From HGM04593 sp964423665 (GTDB lineage Bacteria; Bacteroidota; Bacteroidia; Bacteroidales; Bacteroidaceae), in the NCBI GenBank assembly GCA_964423665.1, contig CAYRFX010000001.1, forward strand, positions 1 through 64,000: a stretch of 64,000 nt of DNA, given 5' to 3'. The position numbers were made by a program, and so were the translations under genes. The notes below the pieces were generated by a model. It was not told the origin of the DNA. It searched no databases and saw only the letters and a program-made list of their open reading frames with translations. Every line of letters begins with the position of its first letter. Within the stretch, counting starts at the first letter, position 1. Positions 23,957 through 31,633 of the stretch are shown in pieces.

Positions 23957-25836
23957 TGTTTCTTTAATTTAAGATAGAGGAAACGTCTAATATTCCCTGT
24001 TACTCTGCAAATGTACCATACGACGGGAAATAATTTATGCCCCACGGTGAGCTTTACGCTTGCTTTGTCGTATGCAGTACAACGCCCTCCAAGCAACATT
24101 ATATTTAGTAGTTCCTTTATGTTTAGTCTTTTTACAAAGTATTTACCATCAAAAAGTTCTGCCTCACAAAGCGGCAACAGGTTAATATCTTTATGTTTTA
24201 ATGATAAGATATCATTAATAGTCTGTTTGCTCCAGTCTTTTAACAGGATTGGGCTTAGAAAACCGCTGTGTGCAAGTTCTTTCGCAATTATTTCACAAGC
24301 CTGAACGTTTGCTGTCACGATTTTATTTTCTTTATATTTTTCTCCTTGCTTGAATATTGGAACTATTCCCTTCTCTGTTTTTTCGTATCCTATTGTGGAA
24401 GGGTATGGTGATGCCGAGAAATAGTTCTCTATTAATGTGGTGAGTTCTGTGCTCAGTTCTTGAACACAATTGTAGCTGTAATATTTGCCATGGCTCTCAT
24501 TAAGTACATCGCTTCGCACTCCATAATAAAAGAACGATGTATCTTTATGCCCTTCTTCTTTTAGAATATTGTTAATCATTAGACGGGTGGTACCGAGCCA
24601 GCCGACATCGACCATTGCGCTTTTTACATCGTCAAATACTCCCTCTTGTGAAAAGTAGGCGTTGAGTAATTTGCGCTTTTCGCTTGCTGTCTCTCGCAGT
24701 TGTTGCTTAAAACTGCTCTTTTCATCGAATATTTTGTGCAGAAAGTCTTCTTCGTCCTGCTTGTTTTTGATTCTGTGGTAATCAAGTTTTATGGAGTATT
24801 TATCCTCTAATTCTTTGTTAGTGGTGCCGAGTGCATTTAAGAGTTCTTCTGTGTCTTTCCCTATTATTGTTTGCTTATCTTGCACGGCAATAAACTTCTC
24901 GGCAGTGGGCTCTTGCAGATAAGGGAGAAGCAGGGCTTTACGCGACACAAAAAGGTATTTGAGTTCTACCAAGGGGTACTCTTCTTGCATCTGCTCGGCA
25001 ATTTTTTGCAGTATGTAACTGTCGCGTGATAGGAAATAGAGGCGTTTAATACCCTGTTTTTCTGCTTTTTCAAGTATAAAACGCACGTAAGGAATGTAGG
25101 CTGGGGCAACAAAATCAGCAGCAAGGGTAGCGTAAGCATCGTTGCCCGCTGTTATGCGTGCAGTACGTTGCAAGCCGGCAAGGCAGGATAATTCGAATGA
25201 TTGCTTAGATAGTAGCTTTTCTGTTTCTGTATATCCTGTAGTTCTTATCCAAATGGCATTAATCCCCCTTTTTTGTGCATTCTTCACATCGCTAATGGGG
25301 TGGTCGCCGTAATGCTCCCATCTTGTGGGAGTTAGCTGCGCACGCACCTTGTCAAATAAATCTCCTGTGGATTTTCTTGCTCCTTCCTCACAGGATACAT
25401 ATACTTTTTCCTCGCCCATGAGGCACCCTTCGCGTCTTAGTACTTGTGAAAGGAATTCGCTGTCGAGGTACATGTCAGAAATAAAACAGACTGTTTTGCC
25501 CTCGGCGCGACATCTCTCAATGATTGCTTTTATGGCGGGGTTAGCTGTGAGGTTCTCGCTTTCAACTCTTTTTTCTGCCTCAATGAGTTGGGCGCGTGTA
25601 TATTCGTGGAAACTCTCTTCTCCGTTATTTGTGTATATATCGGTGATGGTGGTCTCGTTTCCTTTTATAAGGCGAGCAACGCACCACTCTGCTTGCCTGC
25701 GCCATTCGATAAATCTTTCCCTTTTATCCTCGTCATTCGGGTATAGTCTCTGTGCAAGCAGGTAGAAAATGTCCTCCGGCTTCCCGCATTTGCGTATAAG
25801 AGTGGTATCGAAAATGTCGAATGAGGCGAGGTGCAT
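23953..25836 (-). CDS. HAD-superfamily protein of polysaccharide loci, large
   Basis: 627 residues. The N-terminal 210 residues are a HAD domain: SFDIFDTTLIRKCGKPEDIF with the nucleophile DIFDT motif, VCFISDMYLDSEFL as motif II, and HYGDHPISDVKNAQKRG as motif IV. The remainder (from about 240) includes IKRLYFLSRDSYILQKIAEQ and YFSASPYPSTIGYEKTE and is typical of a poorly known family in O-antigen clusters. A phosphatase or glycan-modifying role is inferred. It overlaps both neighbours by 1-4 bases. Confidence 0.78.
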   Translation of the reverse strand: MHLASFDIFDTTLIRKCGKPEDIFYLLAQRLYPNDEDKRERFIEWRRQAEWCVARLIKGNETTITDIYTNNGEESFHEYTRAQLIEAEKRVESENLTANPAIKAIIERCRAEGKTVCFISDMYLDSEFLSQVLRREGCLMGEEKVYVSCEEGARKSTGDLFDKVRAQLTPTRWEHYGDHPISDVKNAQKRGINAIWIRTTGYTETEKLLSKQSFELSCLAGLQRTARITAGNDAYATLAADFVAPAYIPYVRFILEKAEKQGIKRLYFLSRDSYILQKIAEQMQEEYPLVELKYLFVSRKALLLPYLQEPTAEKFIAVQDKQTIIGKDTEELLNALGTTNKELEDKYSIKLDYHRIKNKQDEEDFLHKIFDEKSSFKQQLRETASEKRKLLNAYFSQEGVFDDVKSAMVDVGWLGTTRLMINNILKEEGHKDTSFFYYGVRSDVLNESHGKYYSYNCVQELSTELTTLIENYFSASPYPSTIGYEKTEKGIVPIFKQGEKYKENKIVTANVQACEIIAKELAHSGFLSPILLKDWSKQTINDILSLKHKDINLLPLCEAELFDGKYFVKRLNIKELLNIMLLGGRCTAYDKASVKLTVGHKLFPVVWYICRVTGNIRRFLYLKLKKQ

Positions 25837-26906
25837 TATATCTTTAATACTTCTTTAAGTTTCTTGTATGAACTATCCCAGTTGAACTGCTTAATGAATT
25901 CATTGCCGTTCCTCGCGAGTTTTTGCCGCAGTTCATCATCTTCGAACAATCTTATAATGTTGTTGGCAAGCCCTTGAGCGTCCTCTATTGGTGATACAAG
26001 GGCATTTTCGCCATTGCGTGCCATTTCGAGGTAGCCTTTGTTGTCGGTGCACACAACAGCTGCGCCACATATCATGGCTTCGCCAATTGTAAGTCCCCAA
26101 CCCTCACTAATACTTGTTGCTAAGAAGATGCTGCTCTCATTGTAGATACTATTGAGAGTATCTCTGTTAGGTAGTTGATAATATTCGTATTCACTTGGAA
26201 TATTGTCGGGGCGTTTACCTATGCCGAACAATCGAATCTTTGTCTCTGGAAACTTTTTGCAGACAATTTGTAAAGCTCCCAGCCCGTATTTACAACCTTT
26301 AAGCGCAATATCACTATACATCATAGCAATAGTGAATCTTTCTTTTTTTGCAATATTGGTGCTCAACTTAAAAAAAATGAAGTCGAAACCATTTTTTATT
26401 ATGGTATATTTACAACCTTCTTCTTTCATTATCTCGGCAAGCCAATCCGAAATGACAATTTTGTACAAAGGGAAGTGATATGTTGCGCGCAACTCCTTGT
26501 GGGTTAAACCTCCCCAGTTCTCGTATCCTTGAATAAAGTAGTATTTATGGTCGGTAGGGTAGTCTTTTACATACATTGCAGTATAGGGCGATGTGCATAT
26601 ATATATGTCGCTCTTGGGCACATGACGATAGTTGAGTGATAGGGTGAAATGTTCTTTTACGCGCTTGTCGAGCGCAAACCATTTTCGGCACGAATATCCT
26701 TTAATCAAGTGTTCTACATATCTCACGCAGTTCGTGAGTTTGTAATAAGGACTTTTTTTGCTCCAAAAGAGTGAACCAGAGTATATAATATTTACTGTGT
26801 GCCCATCTGCGACAAGTCGGTTGGCATATTCATAAACAACCTTGTAGCCTCCGGTTGGACCTGCAACAGGGTGAGGAAAAATAAAGGAGATTGTCTTGCT
26901 TTTCAT
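25836..26906 (-). CDS. Glycosyltransferase family 4
   Basis: 356 residues. ISFIFPHPVAGPTGGYKVVY is the acceptor-domain start. IKNGFDFIFF, FLATSISEGWGLTIGEAMIC and GAAVVCTDNKGYLEM form the donor site. The start overlaps the preceding GT4 stop by four bases, and its stop overlaps the HAD start by one base. Specificity unknown. Confidence 0.92.
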   Translation of the reverse strand: MKSKTISFIFPHPVAGPTGGYKVVYEYANRLVADGHTVNIIYSGSLFWSKKSPYYKLTNCVRYVEHLIKGYSCRKWFALDKRVKEHFTLSLNYRHVPKSDIYICTSPYTAMYVKDYPTDHKYYFIQGYENWGGLTHKELRATYHFPLYKIVISDWLAEIMKEEGCKYTIIKNGFDFIFFKLSTNIAKKERFTIAMMYSDIALKGCKYGLGALQIVCKKFPETKIRLFGIGKRPDNIPSEYEYYQLPNRDTLNSIYNESSIFLATSISEGWGLTIGEAMICGAAVVCTDNKGYLEMARNGENALVSPIEDAQGLANNIIRLFEDDELRQKLARNGNEFIKQFNWDSSYKKLKEVLKI

Positions 26907-28102
26907 TCTTTCTGTGTAAGAACCTCCCGAAACAGTTCAATCCATTGTTTTGCAATTATTTTTCTGTCAAATCTCTTTATTGTTTCCATTCCGTTCTGCC
27001 CGAATTGTTCTCTTAGCGCCTTGTCGGTCATCAAAGCTTTGAGTTTCTTAATATACTCTTGCTTTTTAAATGGAGTTACAGTATAACCATTATAGCCATC
27101 GGTTATAATATCTTGCAAACTTGAATAACTGTTATATGCTATTGTAGCGCAACTATAATGCATGGCTTCTACAAGTACCATCCCCCATCCTTCTGTAGAA
27201 CTTGTCATGCAAAGGATTGCTCCTTGTTTATAATATTTAGTGGGGTCGCATGAACCGGTAAACGTGATATTGGGTATTTGTAATCTCTTTGTTAGATTTC
27301 TGAAATACTCAATATTACCGCTGCCCATTACTATAAGTTCCCAATCGGGGTATTTGGGCGCAACCTCTTTCCATATGTCTATTATGCGGTCCACTCGTTT
27401 TATGCTATATTCAACTCTTCCACACCATAGCACTTGCTTTTTCTTTGTTGCGGTTGCTGCATTGCTTTGAGAATAAACTGTTGGATTGTTTATCGCTGCA
27501 ACTTTTTGTAAATCAGTTTCACTTATTTTGTTTTTTATGCAATTGATAAAAAAACGCGAAAGTAATACAAATTTATCGCTATTTGTGATAAGATTTTTTA
27601 TTAAAGATATCTCCTCCTTTTCTACGTTGCGCTTTGTATATAATTGATATTTTATAAAAAGGGCGATTTCTTTTATCCAAGAGATTACATTATTCCTTAA
27701 TCTGTATTTATTAAAGAAATAACTATCTAATGTTTTGCTGTCGTTCATTATGGCAAAATGCAATGCCGTAATAAATCTTACATTTCTCTTTTCTTTTACA
27801 TTTATGCAAAGTTGAGTGAAAGCCTTTTCTTGTGCATATGGGTGCAGTATAATGTCTATTTTTTCCTTTTTAATGACATTGGAGAAGAATTCTTCATTTT
27901 TCTTTGAAAGTATTTCGTCTATATTGGGTAGAATGTATTGCGAAACTTTACCGAAAATAGTGTATTCAGTTCCTTTGGGTGCAACTGAAATAATGGTGAT
28001 ATTGCATAGCCCCTCCCACTCTTTTGACAAAATAGAAATAACTCTTTTAATGCCCCCTAAAAACTGGGGTTGCATGTCGTGGTTGGTAATGCAGATATTC
28101 AT
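26903..28102 (-). CDS. Glycosyltransferase family 4
   Basis: 399 residues. NICITNHDMQPQFLGGIKRV starts the acceptor domain. KKQVLWCGRVEYSIKRVDRI and MTSSTEGWGMVLVEAMHYSC carry the donor-binding GT4 motifs. Four-base overlaps on both sides place it in one translationally coupled run with GT2 (28099-29040) and GT4 (25836-26906). Confidence 0.92.
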   Translation of the reverse strand: MNICITNHDMQPQFLGGIKRVISILSKEWEGLCNITIISVAPKGTEYTIFGKVSQYILPNIDEILSKKNEEFFSNVIKKEKIDIILHPYAQEKAFTQLCINVKEKRNVRFITALHFAIMNDSKTLDSYFFNKYRLRNNVISWIKEIALFIKYQLYTKRNVEKEEISLIKNLITNSDKFVLLSRFFINCIKNKISETDLQKVAAINNPTVYSQSNAATATKKKQVLWCGRVEYSIKRVDRIIDIWKEVAPKYPDWELIVMGSGNIEYFRNLTKRLQIPNITFTGSCDPTKYYKQGAILCMTSSTEGWGMVLVEAMHYSCATIAYNSYSSLQDIITDGYNGYTVTPFKKQEYIKKLKALMTDKALREQFGQNGMETIKRFDRKIIAKQWIELFREVLTQKE

Positions 28103-29040
28103 AAGGATTTATTCCGAATATGTATTTTCAATATGCTTTCTCCGATAATGCCAGTATTAAAAGCAAACCAGTAGAAAAGTGCCGTTATAAATCTGAATCT
28201 AAAATTGCTTACTCTTTTGTGTGCGAAGGGGAAAGTTTCCTTTGCCAATTTAACATCGTCGCGTAATAAATTAATCTTTAACCATAATGCACAGACACAG
28301 AAGTCGCAATAGTATTTGTTAATTATCTTTTGTTCTTTGAGGTAGTTGTAAATATTATATATGTTACCAATTGCCCCTATTATAGTAGGATTTTTTTCAA
28401 TATTGGTAGCGGAGTTCTCGTTGAGTCTGTTATAATTATAGAAAACCTTATCAATCTTCCCGTTTATTGGATTATTATTCAGTAGTTGCAACGAGATGTA
28501 ACTGTCTTCACATATCACCGCCTTTTCGTCTGTTTTTATATTGCATTTGTTCCAAAAGGAAGTTCTTATAATCTTATTAAATAAATAACCCGGTATCTGC
28601 ATTGTAAGCAGATTGCGGATGTTTATATCATTGTCTTTTGCTATAGGCATGCGATGAGGCCTGACAGTATCTTCAAGAATTACATTTATATCGCACCATA
28701 CAATATCGAGGGATTCTTTTTTGGCAAAAGATATCATTTCCTTGAGCATCTCGGGTTCTATATAATCATCGCTGTCCACAAAAGAGATATATTCGCCATT
28801 TGCCGTGGCAATGGCTTTGTTCCTCGCATTTACCACTCCGCCATTTTCTTGATGTATAACCTTGAAACGACTATCTTTCGTTGCATATTCATCGCAAATA
28901 GCGCCACTGTTGTCTGGGCTGCCGTCATCTACAAGTATTGCCTCCCAGTTGGTGTGTGTTTGTGCCAAAATGGAATCAAGACATTTGCGAATATACTTCT
29001 CGGCATTATATACCGGGATAATAATGGATATTAAAGGCAT
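28099..29040 (-). CDS. GT2 family glycosyltransferase
   Basis: 313 residues. LISIIIPVYNAEKYIRKCLD, EAILVDDGSPDNSGAICDEY and YISFVDSDDYIEPEMLKEMI give the GT-A fold with a DSDD metal site. It is the first gene after a 314-bp leader with its own promoter (29243-29274), and it begins the run of overlapping glycosyltransferase genes that continues to 20.1 kb. Confidence 0.93.
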   Translation of the reverse strand: MPLISIIIPVYNAEKYIRKCLDSILAQTHTNWEAILVDDGSPDNSGAICDEYATKDSRFKVIHQENGGVVNARNKAIATANGEYISFVDSDDYIEPEMLKEMISFAKKESLDIVWCDINVILEDTVRPHRMPIAKDNDINIRNLLTMQIPGYLFNKIIRTSFWNKCNIKTDEKAVICEDSYISLQLLNNNPINGKIDKVFYNYNRLNENSATNIEKNPTIIGAIGNIYNIYNYLKEQKIINKYYCDFCVCALWLKINLLRDDVKLAKETFPFAHKRVSNFRFRFITALFYWFAFNTGIIGESILKIHIRNKSL

Positions 29041-29062
29041 TGATTTTTAAGATTTGAAATAA

Positions 29063-29185
29063 GATGAAAAGGGGGCAATACTTTGGGTTGTAATTTCCTT
29101 TTAGAATTTGATGTAAATCAAATGTTTTTTATTGCCAATATGTATGTTTGCAATTGTAATAGGGAGTATTGCCCCTCTTTTCATC
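29063..29185. repeat. Near-perfect 19/20-bp inverted repeat with an 84-bp spacer
   Basis: GATGAAAAGGGGGCAATAC at 29063-29081 and the complement of GATGAAAAGAGGGGCAATAC at 29166-29185 differ by one base. In mRNA from the promoter at 29243 they would form a long stem just before the GT2 start codon. The spacer holds a 7-bp dyad (ATTTGAT/ATCAAAT). Confidence 0.8.
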
Positions 29186-29242
29186 ACCGAAAGGTTCTTT
29201 TTACCTTTCTCCAAAAGCTACTTTGAAATCTTGTTTCACAGG

Positions 29243-29274
29243 CAAAGATATGATGTTTTTTATAAACCACCAAA
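29243..29274 (-). promoter_or_regulatory. Strong internal promoter of the glycosyltransferase run
   Basis: On the minus strand TTTG, a 20-nt spacer and TATCTTTG match the Bacteroidetes consensus fully. The predicted transcript start near 29236 leaves a leader of about 195 nt before the GT2 ATG at 29040. Confidence 0.82.
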
Positions 29275-29354
29275 TCTTTTAGCCATTTTTTGCAAGAAAT
29301 CTTATTTTCTTTCTTTTTGCAGTATGTATAATATCATATAATTGTCCAGCGGAG

Positions 29355-30905
29355 CTATAAGCGATAGAATTTTATTCTGTTGCACAAGTTCCTGAATCCT
29401 GCAGATGTAATGTAATATGTTGCAGCAAGCAATATGGTAGATAGAGTAGCAAATGCTACTGCATTAAAAATAAGCGTAGCCCATCCATCAGGCTCCATAT
29501 ATTTGACTATATATGTGTCGAAGATATAGTTTGAAACTCCCAATGTTAGTATTGATGTGAGTATGTGTTTTATAAATAATTTCCAATAGTAGAATATTGA
29601 TATCTTTATTCCCTGTGTAAACAGATAGTAGGGTTTCCATATATATATGATTGCTATCATGGATACTATCGGACCACAAAGCACACCAGGGAGACCCCAT
29701 CGGTGTCCGCCTAAAATGGCAAAAATTACCATAATTATCGATTCTACATAAGGCGCCCAAACATCTCCGAATAGTCCAAACGCATAAATGAATTGGTCAA
29801 TTATGCCTCGCGCAACGCATATTCCACTCATTAGCGCTATTATTGTAACTGGTATTTTTGGTAGTATATACTCATCGCCAAGCCACACAGCAATGATTGG
29901 TGATGATATTTTGTATATGCTTATAGTGGTAAGGGAGGCTATAAAAAGCCTCAGTGCAAGCAGCTCTTTGAAAATGTTTAATATTCTTTTTTTGTTGCCC
30001 TCTGCTACCAGATTGCCTACGGCTGCACCTGTGCTGTTTATGATAGCAGATATTAGTCCCTCAAATTTTTGTGTTAACAGAGTGTAGTTCGTATAGAGCG
30101 CTACTATTGGCAACGATGTAAATGTGTATATGAGGAATGGGGTAAGTTGCCACTGAACCACAGTGCCTACTTTGTGTGCAAATATTTGTTTTATGTATTT
30201 GCCTATTTCCGGGTATTTTTTCAATAGTTTGCTGCCAAGTTTAAGCTCGCTTTTTAACCAAGGGTAGGTTTTATTTATTTTCCAATTAAGTATCAAAGAA
30301 TTGATTATACCGAAAAGCAGTTCGATAGTGAAATATAGAACAAAGTTACTATAGTATATGGCAAAGATCATTTGCAATATAACCTTGCTTGTTGTAGATA
30401 GCTGAAAGTAGCCTGTGACAATGTAGTTTCGTTGGTCTGCACTCAGCAGGGTTGCTTTGTAGTTGGCGAAATAGCCTATGAGTGATGCGGCAAGATATGC
30501 ATAAAATCCAAAATAGATAACAAACCAAGAGAATGAGGTGTCAGGAAATATTAACGGAAGGAATAGCGAGAGAACGACGCCTGCCCCAAAGATTACAAAG
30601 CCAATCCACCTGTAAAGGTATCCGAGAATCGATATTATTTCGTTTATCTTGAAACGGTCCTTGTTGGCAATGGGCTTGTATAGAACGTAGCCGATAGCGG
30701 TGCCTATTCCTAATTCTGCAAGGTTTAAGAAGCCTAAAAGGTTGCCTATGGTTCCGGTGAAACCAATAAACTCGGTGCCAAGGTGTTCAAGAAGTATCTT
30801 GCGAGTGAAAAAGGCAGTTATGAGCGACACGAAATAGCATATTAGGTTTATTCGTGCGTTCAGGAATGTCTTTTTTGTTCTCGACTCGCTGTGTTCTGTG
30901 CTCAT
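29355..30905 (-). CDS. Wzx-type polysaccharide flippase
   Basis: 516 residues with about 12-14 membrane segments. RINLICYFVSLITAFFTRKI, LGTEFIGFTGTIGNLLGFLN and LAELGIGTAIGYVLYKPIAN form the N-terminal region of the MATE/PST-like polysaccharide transporter family. It flips lipid-linked repeat units across the inner membrane. The ATG at 30905 (MSTEHSESRTKK) was chosen; upstream in-frame codons to 31049 give a Pro/Arg/Cys-rich non-membrane stretch that overlaps the phosphatase gene. Confidence 0.88.
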   Translation of the reverse strand: MSTEHSESRTKKTFLNARINLICYFVSLITAFFTRKILLEHLGTEFIGFTGTIGNLLGFLNLAELGIGTAIGYVLYKPIANKDRFKINEIISILGYLYRWIGFVIFGAGVVLSLFLPLIFPDTSFSWFVIYFGFYAYLAASLIGYFANYKATLLSADQRNYIVTGYFQLSTTSKVILQMIFAIYYSNFVLYFTIELLFGIINSLILNWKINKTYPWLKSELKLGSKLLKKYPEIGKYIKQIFAHKVGTVVQWQLTPFLIYTFTSLPIVALYTNYTLLTQKFEGLISAIINSTGAAVGNLVAEGNKKRILNIFKELLALRLFIASLTTISIYKISSPIIAVWLGDEYILPKIPVTIIALMSGICVARGIIDQFIYAFGLFGDVWAPYVESIIMVIFAILGGHRWGLPGVLCGPIVSMIAIIYIWKPYYLFTQGIKISIFYYWKLFIKHILTSILTLGVSNYIFDTYIVKYMEPDGWATLIFNAVAFATLSTILLAATYYITSAGFRNLCNRIKFYRL

Positions 30906-30910
30906 GTTTG

Positions 30911-31627
30911 TTATAATGATGTATTTAGGAGGGTGCGCAGTTGTTCTGCGGTACTTCTTCCTATCGCAGTGTCGTTTAGGATCTCCAATGCATTGGGGTG
31001 GTGGAGGTCGCTGCCGGCAACGGTGTACATTTTGTGTTGCAGTAACCACTCTGCTTTCTTTTGCACTGTGCGCCCATATCCTCCTGCAAGTGATAGCAGG
31101 TTGAGCTGGAACTTCACACCCATCTCGTGCAGCTCTTTGTAGCAGCTGTTGTCCATGTACAAGTATCGCTCGGGGTGGGCGAGCAGTGGGTGGTATCCCT
31201 TTGACTTTATATGTCGCAGGGTGGATTGCAGTTGCATGGGCGGGGTGAAGTATGATGTTTCAACAAGCAGGTGGTTACGGTTCTCTCCAATGGGGAGCAG
31301 GTCGTTTGTTTCCATGAGTTCATTGAAGAGGTTGTCTATCATATACTCAGCTGCAAGGTGCAGGGTGATGTTCCCTGTGTATGCGCCTGTGAGTGCTGCG
31401 TAACGTTCCTGCAATTTAGCTGGGGTGTTGGGGAAGTCCTCCATTATGTGCGGGGTGAGCCACACCTCTTTTATGCCGGTTTTTTCGTAATGCGAGAGGG
31501 TTTGTAATGCCTCTTCTATGGTGCTTATTCCATCATCTACCCCGGGCAGTATGTGTGTGTGGTGGTCGCAGCCACCTGTGAGCAGGTGGCTTTGGGCTAT
31601 GGTTTGTTTTTTATTGAAGAACCACAT
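30911..31627 (-). CDS. CpsB/CapC family tyrosine-protein phosphatase
   Basis: 238 residues of a PHP-fold metal-dependent phosphatase. TGGCDHHTHILPGVDDGIST gives the first metal ligands, EVWLTPHIMEDFPNT, LLAHPERYLYM and VAGSDLHHPNALE the others. It dephosphorylates the tyrosine cluster of the Wzc-like kinase encoded next to it and so controls chain length. It lies six bases downstream of the kinase gene. Confidence 0.93.
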   Translation of the reverse strand: MWFFNKKQTIAQSHLLTGGCDHHTHILPGVDDGISTIEEALQTLSHYEKTGIKEVWLTPHIMEDFPNTPAKLQERYAALTGAYTGNITLHLAAEYMIDNLFNELMETNDLLPIGENRNHLLVETSYFTPPMQLQSTLRHIKSKGYHPLLAHPERYLYMDNSCYKELHEMGVKFQLNLLSLAGGYGRTVQKKAEWLLQHKMYTVAGSDLHHPNALEILNDTAIGRSTAEQLRTLLNTSL

Positions 31628-31633
31628 ATTGGG

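Noticed and set aside
29063..29185. Invertible promoter flanked by inverted repeats
   Set aside because: The consensus promoter (29243-29274) lies outside the repeats and the spacer has no good TAnnTTTG box, so an RNA stem is the simpler reading.
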